Below are positions 9,801 through 19,277 of a DNA stretch of 64,000 nucleotides, one piece after another. The stretch's first letter is position 1, and each line of letters starts with the position of its first letter. The notes beneath the pieces were generated by a model. The model worked only from the letters and a program-made list of their open reading frames with translations, was not told the origin of the DNA and searched no databases. Source of the stretch: Isotricha intestinalis (taxonomy: Eukaryota > Ciliophora > Litostomatea > Vestibuliferida > Isotrichidae); contig JAJJLU010003482.1 in assembly GCA_023807065.1 (NCBI GenBank), forward strand, positions 1 through 64,000, given 5' to 3'. The position numbers and the translations under genes were made by a program.

Positions 9801-10591
9801 TTCTTCAAAGAGCACCTACTAAGAGAAATGAACATATAATTAATGGTAGAATGTGGAAACATATTTCTATTCAAGCTTTATGTGAATTAATTCTTTTATT
9901 GGTATTATATTTAATAGCTCCTAAATTTATTAAAGAACAAAATTATGTTCGTTTAGCTGAAAATCAAATAATATTTTATTGTTATAAAAAACTTCCTGGA
10001 AATGGGAAATTAAATCATATTATTTATGGTACTTCAAGTAAATGGACTTCAGATGTTAAATTAAAAGGAAATGAAGAATCATGTGGTAAATATTCAGAAA
10101 GACAAGATTTAAGTGTAGCTTTTAAAGAATATCAAAATTCAAATGGAAGTACAGTTCATATGACTATAATATTTAATGTATTTGTATATTATACTTTATT
10201 TAATCAAATTAATTGTAGAGTTTTAGATGATTCATTTAATATATTAGTAAGAATAACTAGATCTCTATTATTTATTATTATTTCTCTTTGTGAAATGGGA
10301 CTTCAAGCGGTATTGATTACTTTTGGAAATACTGTTTTTCATTGTGTTGAAAATGGATTGACTGGTACTCAATGGGGAATTTCTTTTGGCTTTGGTGCTA
10401 TTACTTTTGTTGTTAGTGTTATTTGCAAAGTAATTCCTTTGGAAATATTAATTGAAAAATGTTTAGGAACTGTAGAAGATGATGATGATGAAGAAGATAA
10501 TAAAGAAAAGAATGATGATAATGAGAAAAAAGAAGATACGGAAGATAAAAATAAAATATTGAGAATTAATCATAGTGATAGTATAAATTAA
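6803..10591 (+). CDS. Plasma-membrane-type Ca2+-transporting P-type ATPase (PMCA, type IIB)
   Basis: A 1262-residue pump that would export Ca2+ from the cytosol using ATP. In order: N-terminal cytosolic region; two membrane segments from ~130; actuator domain with the TGES loop (~245); the PEGLPL membrane motif of Ca2+ ATPases (~418); phosphorylation site DKTGTLT (~461); nucleotide-binding domain; the hinge TGDGTNDAP (~885); and six further membrane segments. IMLWVNLIMDSLG-type sequence in M6 matches PMCA. A Cys-rich insertion (CFICKKETNACKC) sits near 810-825. The C-tail (~1225-1262) is short and highly acidic and lacks an obvious calmodulin-binding helix, unlike animal PMCA. The early coding region uses more C/G codons than its neighbours, which may reflect strong expression. 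The ATG follows the A-rich leader; the stop is TAA. Confidence 0.95.
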   Translation: MSEGNITPSKNEEQNLLPNSEEKHQTFSEQKPPTKGTEAKTSSNFSIDVSTLEELMGFYKERGSDYLDLKFFEENGGTNYLLNELKTDSHMGVSDISHREEEFGSNKVFVEPVPPFCSYVLEALEDMMLRILIVAAVVSIILGCTLSDDPSTDWIDGVSIIVAVIVVTLVSSITNWKKETKFHELNEIQAEGTKYKVIRNGEPFDFISDDLLVGDLIMVNYGDIMPADLFLIEGNGIKMDESALTGESDAMKKESYEKCAEIKNSGKGSVPSPLILSGTNCIEGSGKAIVLAVGDHSQKGIIRRTVDNAQENNKTPLEEKLDKIAEMIGWFGLVAGIVTLIALFIRFGISFSKEKKEYKKDSSMESLITSFVQLNPSQASNEEISAYVNNELTNPNSMIAKKILDIVILCVSIIVVAIPEGLPLAVTLSLAFSIKKMMDLNNLVRKMHACETMGGANYICTDKTGTLTKNEMSVFQVLTGAKTKCELKQNLEVAGVGNVDSKKKGNTDEVVQIREDHTTLFENEKYWEIIKVAIALNIEGQIKKLDKPNINGDMEICETKNKTDKAFIDFLYRYKSPISIEREKFLSSDGNFKQFPFDSKRKRMTTFVKNPSFPTGYRLFSKGGAENATRYCKSYLDPKTGNIEPLKDENSTFIIDTIEDFNKDKLRSLYICYRDITEEEYNNCENEDPNGNLIDQKDLVFVAVFGIRDSLRDGVKEAVKKCHEAQVNVIMVTGDNIVTATAIAKDCNILGEEVDLKNLTPKDIEEEPEQMNDPNKKDEHIKSLLENQPKALTGNSFYNAVGGLICFICKKETNACKCPKTVAEAKQIAEKNGTKPDPVKKDVIQDMDAFVKLTQNLCVMARSQPIHKYALVLGLRSLHNVVAVTGDGTNDAPALSKSDVGFAMFAGTDIAKEASDIVIIDNNFSSIVVAIIYGRNIYDNIRKFLQFQLTVNFCACILVFICACIGNETPLTSIQMLWVNLIMDSLGSLALATEPPYDELLQRAPTKRNEHIINGRMWKHISIQALCELILLLVLYLIAPKFIKEQNYVRLAENQIIFYCYKKLPGNGKLNHIIYGTSSKWTSDVKLKGNEESCGKYSERQDLSVAFKEYQNSNGSTVHMTIIFNVFVYYTLFNQINCRVLDDSFNILVRITRSLLFIIISLCEMGLQAVLITFGNTVFHCVENGLTGTQWGISFGFGAITFVVSVICKVIPLEILIEKCLGTVEDDDDEEDNKEKNDDNEKKEDTEDKNKILRINHSDSIN

Positions 10592-10810
10592 AATTTGAAA
10601 AAATGGGTTTTTTGAAATAATTTATTTCATTTTTGTTTTGTTTTGATGTTTATTTTTAAAGAAATTTTCTTATATATAGAACAAATATATTTTTTAAAGA
10701 TTTATTTTTTTATTTTGATTAAAAATTTGATATTATTGAATTTTACTATATTTATAAATTATAAATTAATTCAATTACTACTAAATAGATTCTATTAATA
10801 TTATATAATT

Positions 10811-12412
10811 TTATTCTTCCCAATAATTTTGTAATAAATAACAAGCTCTTTCATAAACTTCTTTGTCTTTTGAATATTGAAATTCATCTAAAACTTCGCA
10901 TATTTCATTTTCTTCAAGTTGTTCTTTAATGAAATAAATTTCTTTTTCTTCTTTATAATAATTCATTATTATTATTATTAAATCTAAATAATTTGCTATT
11001 AAATTATTATACTTTTTATCTTTTAAATCAACATATTTTTTCAATTCATTTAAAGGTAAAATATGAATATTTTTTTTTATTAAATTATTTTTAATATAAT
11101 TATTTCCTTTTTGAAATAAACAAATTAAAAATTTAACCAAAGCACAAAGAAGTTTTAAATCTGTATTACTTAATAAAATGTTAATTAATAAGTTAAGAAA
11201 ATCTTTATTAAACATTATTTGATTAATTATTTCTTCATTATTAGGTAAAGAAATATATTCTTTTAAAACTTTAATTGTATTTTTCAATAAAATATTATCA
11301 ACACTTATTTGATTTTGATGAGGTAAATTCGTTAAAATAATATTAGAAAAAATATTATAATTATTACAAAATTCACGTTTTAAATCATTTTTAACTAATT
11401 TAATAATAGCTTTTTGACTATATTTAGAACTAGGATAAAATTTAATAATTATTTTAATAACTTTACTATCAACATTTAAAATTTCTTGACAAATTTCTTT
11501 TGAATTAAAAAAAACTGAAAAACAATAAAATATATAATTCATTAATTCAATATCTGTGTTTTGAATTGAATAATTTAATATTTCTGTTAATGTATTAAGA
11601 AAAACTTTATATTGAATATAAAAATCTATATTAATATTTCTTAAAAAATAAGTTAAAATCCAAATTACAGGAGAATAAATTTTAAATATTTTTAAAGAAA
11701 ATAAATATTGAATTAAAAAAGGAATTTTTATTTTTTCATTTTTATGAATTTCTTTAAACATTTCTGAATTTTCAATTGAATTACTAAATAACCAAATTAA
11801 ATGAAATAAAATAATTAATTCTGAATTATTTGATTTTTCATTTTCTAATTGCTTAGATAATAATAATATAAAATTGTAAATTTGTTCAGAATATTTAATA
11901 TATAAATTATTATAATCTTTTGTATCTACTAATAAATTAATTAATATACTACAACATTCATATTTAAATTTTAATATTTCTTCATTATTATTATTTAAAT
12001 CAAGAAGAATTTGAAAAATAAAATTTACTTTTTCTTCATTTAAATTATCTAATATTTCATTTTTTATTTTTTCATTATTTCCTTCTAAGGTTAATTTTCT
12101 TAAAAAAAATAACCAAAATTTTAATTCTAATGAATTATAATTTAATTTTTTTAATTCTGAAATTGACATTTTTAAAATTGATTCTTTTATTTGTTCTTTA
12201 TTATCTTCATTTAAAAAATTAACAAAATCTTCTTCAAAAAATTTAGTTTTATTTTCGTAATCTATAAAAAGAACTGTACCAAGTCTTTCTTTAATGAGTT
12301 TTTTAGAAAACATTTGTTTTCTTAAAGATAATTTATTATTCATTCTTTCATCAGATATCTTATTTATTTTACTTTCATTTTGAAGATTTTTAATATTTTT
12401 TTGATTTTCCAT
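10811..12412 (-). CDS. Armadillo-repeat protein, importin-alpha-like
   Basis: A 533-residue all-helical protein. The N-terminus (~25-45) has a basic stretch, LSLRKQMFSKKLIKERLG, that resembles an importin-beta-binding segment. The body is successive amphipathic helix triplets of the ARM type. Two of them carry Trp in importin-alpha-like positions (HLIWLFSNSI near 205 and VIWILTYFLRN near 250), the place of the Trp/Asn cargo-contacting ladder. If correct, it would act as a nuclear import adaptor. The repeats are very divergent and the Asn ladder is only partly kept, so another ARM/HEAT protein is possible. Its 3' end faces the 3' end of the Ca2+-ATPase gene 219 bp away. Confidence 0.55.
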   Translation of the reverse strand: MENQKNIKNLQNESKINKISDERMNNKLSLRKQMFSKKLIKERLGTVLFIDYENKTKFFEEDFVNFLNEDNKEQIKESILKMSISELKKLNYNSLELKFWLFFLRKLTLEGNNEKIKNEILDNLNEEKVNFIFQILLDLNNNNEEILKFKYECCSILINLLVDTKDYNNLYIKYSEQIYNFILLLSKQLENEKSNNSELIILFHLIWLFSNSIENSEMFKEIHKNEKIKIPFLIQYLFSLKIFKIYSPVIWILTYFLRNINIDFYIQYKVFLNTLTEILNYSIQNTDIELMNYIFYCFSVFFNSKEICQEILNVDSKVIKIIIKFYPSSKYSQKAIIKLVKNDLKREFCNNYNIFSNIILTNLPHQNQISVDNILLKNTIKVLKEYISLPNNEEIINQIMFNKDFLNLLINILLSNTDLKLLCALVKFLICLFQKGNNYIKNNLIKKNIHILPLNELKKYVDLKDKKYNNLIANYLDLIIIIMNYYKEEKEIYFIKEQLEENEICEVLDEFQYSKDKEVYERACYLLQNYWEE

Positions 12413-13079
12413 TTAATTTTTTTTAATTTAATTTAAATTTTCTTTGAATTAATTTAATTTTAAATAATGTTATTATGAATATTTATATTTAAATTTAATT
12501 TTTAAAAAAGTTTATTTTTTAAAATGTATTATTATTATGTCATAAAAAATAAAATAATTAAAAGATTTAATATTTAAAAATTAAATCAACTTTTGGAATT
12601 AGTTTTCATTGAATAAATATTTATTATTATGTTATTTACTATCATTATATTTCTGCAAATATTATTTCCTATATAATCACTTCCTTTTATTTTCTTTATT
12701 TTATTTTAAATTCAATAAATACAAATTTCATTTTATGTAAGATATAATATAATTATTTTAAATTTGTTAACGAATAGTTTGAAAAATATATTTTTTTATT
12801 TATATAATTTTTGATGATTGCTTTTATAATAAATTTAAAATCATTTATAACAAATATATCAATGAATAATTCCAATTTTTACTATTTTTATTTATAATAA
12901 TTACCCTTTTTAATTTAACTACTAATAATAAATTTTCATTCTATATTATTTAATCAATTCCTTACTCTAAAATTTTTAAATACAATTCAATTAAATCAAT
13001 AATTACTTTAATTTATTTTCAAAAAAAAAATAAAAATTTTGAGAATATATTCAGTATCAAATTAATATCATTAAAAATA
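12413..13079. other. Intergenic between two minus-strand genes
   Basis: A/T-rich sequence upstream of the ARM-protein gene and downstream of the PKG-like gene. No sustained frame, repeat or RNA-like island is visible. A short minus-strand stretch near 12640-12740 opens only if stops are read as sense, so I do not call it. Confidence 0.45.
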
Positions 13080-16013
13080 TTAAAATTCTTCATCCCACCT
13101 ATCATCATATTTATTATAATGACTAATATCTCCATTCCCAGCATCAGGAATTTTTTTTTCAATATATTCAGAATATTTAGTATTATATTGTTTAGAATAA
13201 ATAAACATTTTCATATTTTGAACATCAGGAATAATAGGAGGTTTAATATTAAAATTAATTAATCTATCCCAATCTAAATCTAAAAAAAAATCTAAATTTT
13301 TAATCTTAGAAAAAATACATAATCTTCTTTCTGTTTTTTTAACAAGTAAACCAGAAATTAATTGATTAACTAATCTAAGAGAATAATCTTGATAAGGAAA
13401 ATGAAATCCATTACTAGATAAAATAGATTTATATATATCTAAAACACCATTAGCAAATTTACTAAAAGGAACATAACCATAAATCATTTCATAAATTAAA
13501 ATTCCAAGTGACCAAAAATCACATGAATAAGAATATCCTTTTCCTTCTAAAACTTCAGGAGCAATGTAATGTGGAGTTCCAATTATTGTTGAAGTATAAT
13601 CTTTTAATATTTTGGAAGCTCCAAAATCTATTAATTTAATATATCCATTTGAGTCTACCATAATATTACTTGGTTTAATATCTCTATGAATTATTCTTTT
13701 TCTATGTAAATAATCTATTGATGTTAATATACATGCTATGTAAAATTTAACTGAGTTTACTTCTAATTTTTTATATTTTGATATTAAAGAACTTAAAGTT
13801 ACTCCATGAATATATTCTAATAATAAAAAAATATAATTTTGATTTTTAAAACTTTTTACCATTTTTATTATAAAAGGATGATCTATAGATAACATTATTG
13901 TTCTTTCCATTATTAAATATTCTGCAAATCTTTTCTGATAATTTGCTTCTTTTTTTGATATTGCCTTTATTGCATAAAAATTATTTGCATTATGAACTAA
14001 ACAAACATTACCAAATTTACCTTGTCCTAAATGTTTAATAAAATTTAAATTTTCAAATAAAATAGATTCATCTTGAAGTTGAATTTGAACTAATAAATAA
14101 TCACTAATCACTTTTTTTTCAGCTAATTTTAAAAAAGCATTTTTTAAAAAAGAATAACATTGAACATTAGTTATAGCAGTTATAGTAGTAGTACGAGTAT
14201 CTTCATTTCTTAATAAACATATTTCACCAAAACAAGAATTTTTTTCTAAATCTCTTATTTTTTTACCTTCTTTTGAAACTCTCACAGTTCCTCTTGTTAT
14301 AATATAAAATTTATCTCCTTTAGTTCCTTCTTTTATTATATCACATCCTTTTTGAAAAGATTCTTTATGAATTTCATTTGCAATTTCTTTTATAAAATTT
14401 ACTGATATTTTACTTAATAAAGGTATTTCTTGTATTTTTTTTATTTTCTTTTTAAAGTTATTAGTTATTTCTTTAAAATCATCACCTAAAAAATTTTCAA
14501 TGTCTTCTAAATTTGCTTCTAATGTTATTGTATCTGGATATGCAATTAAATTTTTTGGAATATCTATTAAATTTTTTAATGTTTCTTCTCCTATAATATG
14601 TTCTTTTGTATATATTATTTCTGAAGTATTACTATCTATAAAATTACCTTCAATAATTATTATAAGTCTTTTTAAATTTAATTTATTATTTTTAATATTT
14701 TCATTTATATTTTCATTTCGTGAATAATAAATCAATTTAAAAATTTTAAAAAAACTTTCTATCTTATCTTCAGGAATTAAATCATTTAAATATTGATTAT
14801 TAGTGATAATAGTTTGAAATATAGATAATAAAATTAATTCTAAATAATTATCACCAATACAATCAATAAGATTTTCTTGAGTTAATTCAAAACATTCACT
14901 ATATTCATTAGAATAAACATCTAAAGTTCTATTTATATGTAATAATAAAGCAATAAAACCAAAATAAGCAGGTTGAGTTAATATAGTAACATCTTTATTA
15001 TTTAATTTACAACTAACACTTCCTTTCTTTAATAAATATATTGTTTTAGGATTATAATCATTTACAGAAAGAATTTTTTCTCCTCTTTTAAATTTAATTA
15101 ATTTCATTTTTTCAGCAATATTCCTTTTAATTGTACTATCTAAAGTTTTAAAAAAAATAATTTCATTCATAAAATCAAATCTTTCTTTTAATCTAATATT
15201 AATTAGCTTTTGTTTAATTTGTAAAAATTTTTCACTATCTAAAGCATAAACCGAAGCATTTTCAACACAAATCATATCATGATCTAATTTAATATATTCA
15301 TTTTTAATAAGTAAATTTTCTAAACCAAAATAATCCCATTGTTTATATTGTCTTTTAATTTCATTTCCTTTTTCATCATATTTTACACTTTCCATTATTC
15401 CTTCAACAAGAATAAAAAAATAATAACATTCACTAAATTTATGATAAAGAATATCTCCTTTTAATATTATTACATAATATAAAGAAGTTAAAATCGTATC
15501 TACTATATCTTCAGGAAAAGCATCAAATACAAATAATTTAGAAAATATTTCTTTTATTTTTTCTTCTTCTTCTTCAGTCATTTCTTTTTCTGTTATTTTA
15601 GGATTTTCAACTTCGGTTTTTGAATTTAAATTTTTTTTCGATGATTCTTTTTCTTTTATATCTTCTTGTAATAATTTTTCTTCTATTTCATCGTATTCGT
15701 ATTCTTCTTCTTTTTTTTTCATTTTATTTATTGTTGCCATTGATGTAAATCTTTTTTTTAATTGGATGTTTCTTAATGCTACTTTGAATGATACTATAAA
15801 ATTTTGACCTGGAATTTTATTCATTTTATGTACTTTTATTTTCTTTTTAAATTCTGTTTTATGCTTTTTTAATCCTATTTTTTTATGTATGTGTTTTTCG
15901 TTTTTAAATGTTTGTATTACATTTATCACTGGTTTATCTTCTATTGTTTTTTGTATTTCTAATTTTTTTATTTTTTAAATACCTTGATTATGTGTACAAC
16001 ATACTACTCCCAT
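13080..16013 (-). CDS. cGMP-dependent protein kinase-like (four CNB domains plus AGC kinase), two exons
   Basis: Two exons (16013-15983 and 15958-13080) encode 969 residues. The spliced N-terminus is MGVVCC, a classic N-myristoylation plus palmitoylation signal, so membrane attachment is likely; without the intron the frame hits TAA at codon 13. After a basic, then acidic linker come four tandem CNB-type folds (~150-640), the arrangement of apicomplexan and ciliate PKG. Only the fourth has an intact phosphate-binding cassette, FGEICLLRNEDTRTTTI (~586). The kinase domain (~650-905) has GQGKFG, AIK, HRDIKPSN (~763), DFG and APE, with a Thr in the activation loop, and ends in an AGC-type tail. 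It would phosphorylate Ser/Thr in response to cyclic nucleotide. The degenerate CNB A-C may be structural. Confidence 0.9.
15959..15982 (-). other. Intron, 24 nt, in the PKG-like gene
   Basis: Starts GTA, ends TAG and is otherwise pure A/T. The length is a multiple of three, but it carries an in-frame TAA, so retention would truncate the protein after 12 residues. Removal joins the MGVVCC start to the long frame in phase 1. Confidence 0.8.
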
Positions 16014-16600
16014 TAAAAAAACTTTTAATTATTTATTTTTAATCTTATTCATTTAATGTTTCATATCAAATAAAATTATATAATAAATAGCATATAAATA
16101 ATTAAATATCTTCTTTTCAAAGATTAAATACAATTAGTTAAAAGAAAAAAATACAATAAGAAATTAAAACAATAATAACAAAAAATAATAATAAAAAAAT
16201 AACCCTTTAAAAAAATATAGAAAAAAAATAAAAGAATAATAATAATTTCAACAATGAAATGACAGATTAATGATTGTTCTTTAAATGAAAAACAATAATT
16301 TTGAAATTTTAATATAATCATATATGTTATTTCAATTTATATTAAAGTATACAATATATTATTTACTTCTATATTTTCATTCTTCAATAAAGAATTATTT
16401 ATAATTATATATCTATAATAAATTTAATTTATATATAATATTTAAAATATTTTTTCCAAATACCTCCTATACCATATATATGAATATCAAATAATTAAAT
16501 TAATATAAATAATTTGTACATTACTTTTTATTCTTTAATTGATGATTTAAACGATTTACATTTTTTAAAGACATAATTTACAAATATGACTTTCATATAT
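16014..16600. other. Intergenic between two minus-strand genes
   Basis: Upstream region of the PKG-like gene. A 65-codon minus-strand frame at 16124-16321 encodes only Phe/Ile/Leu-rich sequence, as expected by chance from A runs. Nothing else is supported. Confidence 0.45.
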
Positions 16601-17566
16601 TTAAATAAATCCCGATGAGTCATTTCCATTAAATGAATTATCAATTGTTGAATCCCTTGAATTTCTACTTTGATGACTATTATTTAAATTATAATTTAAG
16701 TTCTGATACGAAAGTTGTTGAGTTTTAATTGGATTATGATAATAATTTGCTAAAATATATTTTAAACTTTTTTCGCATTGAATATATTTATCTTTATTAA
16801 AATTAATCCCATATATTTTTTTAAAATCTTCAGAATCTAAACAATCAAAATTTTCTAAAGTCAATTTAATAAGTGATAAAGCAGTTGTATAACTTGAAAA
16901 TTCAAGAGAATAATTATCTTCGATTATAATTTCTAAAGCACTAATACAGTTAAAATATAAAAATGATATATCAACATAATTCTTAGTTGGAATTTTTTTA
17001 TAAGGAAAAATTACACCAAGAGAAAAAAATAAATTAATATAATCTAAAGAAGTATACATTCCTAAATTATAATCTAAACATTTTAAACAGTAAATTTCAA
17101 TTTCTTTTAAATCTTGAATATTTTGAATATAACTTCTAAAACCTTTAAAATCAATACTTGAACTTTTAGAACAACAAACATTAAATTGAATAGCGAATAA
17201 TAAGCAAACAATACAAATTTTAGAAATTAAATCAAAAGAAACATTATTATTCATTAAATAAATATAATCTAAATAATTAATTGCTTTATGAATTATATTA
17301 TTTGGAATTGAAAAAAAATTACCTTGTATTTTAATGTAATTAATACTTTTTCTTCTTATGTTCATATAATAAATTATATAATTATTAGAGTGATCTATTG
17401 TAAATTTATATGGTTTATATTTTAATAAAAGAGGATCTATTGAAATTGTTGTTTTTGCTAATGAAGGAACAGAAAGAGAAGGAATTCCTTTATATGATAA
17501 AATTCCACAGATTATGCAATATGATACATCATTTTTAATTCCATTTTTAAAATTGTGGTTGCACAT
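16601..17566 (-). CDS. Cyclin-fold protein
   Basis: A 321-residue protein. Residues 2-25 hold a CNHNF...YCIICG arrangement (Cys/His spacing like a small zinc site), a feature I have seen only as a pattern here. A cyclin box follows (~75-190). Helix 1 is IHKAINYLDYIYL; helix 3 is the ICIVCLLFAIQF stretch matching the CLLLA core of cyclins. A later EIYCLKCLDYNLGMYTSLDYI segment matches the E..iL..L.Y.l...TP.d junction between the two cyclin folds. It should bind and activate a CDK-like kinase; the subtype cannot be told. The C-terminus (~275-321) is Asn/Ser-rich low complexity. There is no destruction box that I can see. Confidence 0.65.
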   Translation of the reverse strand: MCNHNFKNGIKNDVSYCIICGILSYKGIPSLSVPSLAKTTISIDPLLLKYKPYKFTIDHSNNYIIYYMNIRRKSINYIKIQGNFFSIPNNIIHKAINYLDYIYLMNNNVSFDLISKICIVCLLFAIQFNVCCSKSSSIDFKGFRSYIQNIQDLKEIEIYCLKCLDYNLGMYTSLDYINLFFSLGVIFPYKKIPTKNYVDISFLYFNCISALEIIIEDNYSLEFSSYTTALSLIKLTLENFDCLDSEDFKKIYGINFNKDKYIQCEKSLKYILANYYHNPIKTQQLSYQNLNYNLNNSHQSRNSRDSTIDNSFNGNDSSGFI

Positions 17567-17859
17567 TTTTTTTTCTTTGAGAAGTTATTGTAATTATTTT
17601 ATTAAATTATTTTATTTAATGAAATATATAAAAATAATAATTGTATTTGTAAAATTTTAATAAATGAAAATTTGAATTTATTTTTTAATACATTTATAAT
17701 ACTGTTTAAATAAAATTTATATTTATTTAATATTTTATTAGAAGCACATTAATTTTTTATTATATATTATTTGATAAATCCTAAAATAATTGAGAAAAAT
17801 AATATAATTCTATTATATAAAAATACAAATAATTAACTTTGAAATAGATTATAATTATG

Positions 17860-18819
17860 TTATTTAGTATTATTGTTTTTTTCTAATTTATTTATTTTTT
17901 CTAAAAGTTCTTTATTTAAATCATCTTTTAATTTAATTTCTTTCTTTAAATTACAAATAACTTCTTTCAATTGAATAATTTCTTGATTTAATTGAAATAT
18001 TATTTCATCTTTATCTTTTTTATTATCTTCATTCTTTTGTTCTTTTTCTTTTGTTTTATTATATATTTTTAAAAGTGATTCTTTTAATTTTTGATATTTT
18101 ATTTCTTTAAAGAAATTATTAATTGATTGTAAATCATTACTATTAAAAATATAATTTACTGCTAAATTAATATAAAAAACTTTATTTCCAAATTCTAAAG
18201 AAGAACTTTCATTATATTCAAAATCATTAAAAACTTCAATTAATAATTTTTTAATTTCTTTTTTAAAATTTAATTTTTTATTTAAAAATTCTCTAAAATG
18301 AATATTATAATTCTTATATAAAAAGCAATAACTATAAAATATTTTTTCTTCAATTTTTATTTCTTTAGAGAATAATTGTTTTACAACGTGAAAACATTTT
18401 CTAATATAATTACTTTTAATGTTTTTTTGGTTTTCATATAAATTTCTTAAATTTTTATCAATTTTAATGTCTTTATCTTTAGAAGATAATATATTAAATA
18501 AATTACAAACAATATAATTTCTATAATTAATTAAATCCTTTTGAAATAAAGAATTATTATATAATTCAATTTTAAAATTGCTTTTTAAATCAATTACTTT
18601 CTTTGAAAATAAAAAAAAAATAATTAAATTGATAATTGTTTCATTTTTTTCTTTTTGAATAATTTGCTTAATAAAATCTCCTAAATTATTCCAAGATATA
18701 TCATATTCTTCATTATATTGAATTTTTTCAATTATTATTTGTTTCTCAATTAAATAATCTTCAAAGCAAAAAAAAACATTTTTCATTTCAGCATTATTAT
18801 AATTATCCATTTTTTCCAT
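17860..18819 (-). CDS. Hypothetical helical protein with C-terminal coiled coil
   Basis: A 319-residue protein of unknown family. Residues ~1-245 are predicted helical, with evenly spaced aromatic and Leu residues, and might be a HEAT-like or other alpha-solenoid fold. Residues ~250-319 form a strong charged coiled coil (Leu and Ile every 3-4 residues: LNQEIIQLKEVICNLKKEIK pattern). There is no membrane segment and no signal peptide. It sits in a run of minus-strand genes, 293 bp upstream of the cyclin start, with no functional hint from its neighbours. The frame is long and clearly coding. Confidence 0.7.
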   Translation of the reverse strand: MEKMDNYNNAEMKNVFFCFEDYLIEKQIIIEKIQYNEEYDISWNNLGDFIKQIIQKEKNETIINLIIFFLFSKKVIDLKSNFKIELYNNSLFQKDLINYRNYIVCNLFNILSSKDKDIKIDKNLRNLYENQKNIKSNYIRKCFHVVKQLFSKEIKIEEKIFYSYCFLYKNYNIHFREFLNKKLNFKKEIKKLLIEVFNDFEYNESSSLEFGNKVFYINLAVNYIFNSNDLQSINNFFKEIKYQKLKESLLKIYNKTKEKEQKNEDNKKDKDEIIFQLNQEIIQLKEVICNLKKEIKLKDDLNKELLEKINKLEKNNNTK

Positions 18820-19277
18820 TTAAATAATTATACTAATAATAAAAAAATCAATTATTGTTTTCTAATATAATAATTATTTTACATATAATATAATCAAAAA
18901 TCTAAAATTTCATAGTTGATTTTTGATGATTTATTTTATATTTATAATTTTATTATGATTTTTATAATGAAAATATAATAAAATATAATAAATAAATATG
19001 AATATTATAAAAAATTCTATTTAATCTATGATAAGTCTATTAAACTTAAAAAAAATATATTTCTTCAATTGAAAATGAAAATATTATTATTACATATGAA
19101 ATAATAATTATATGTTTTGGTATTTTAAATTTATGAAATCATTATCAATTAAATATTATTGGAAATACTAAATTAAAAAAAATAATAAAATTCATTCTAT
19201 TTTGGAATAGATTAAAATATTATTAATATAAATAAAAACCATAATAATTAAAAAATTATATATATTATAAAATTAAT
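18820..19277. other. Intergenic between two minus-strand genes
   Basis: A/T-rich, with several ATAATAAA-type stretches. I see nothing that can be supported as a gene, RNA or repeat. Confidence 0.45.

Noticed and set aside
16124..16321. Minus-strand 65-codon hydrophobic frame
   Set aside because: Same reason: composition explained by A-rich sequence.
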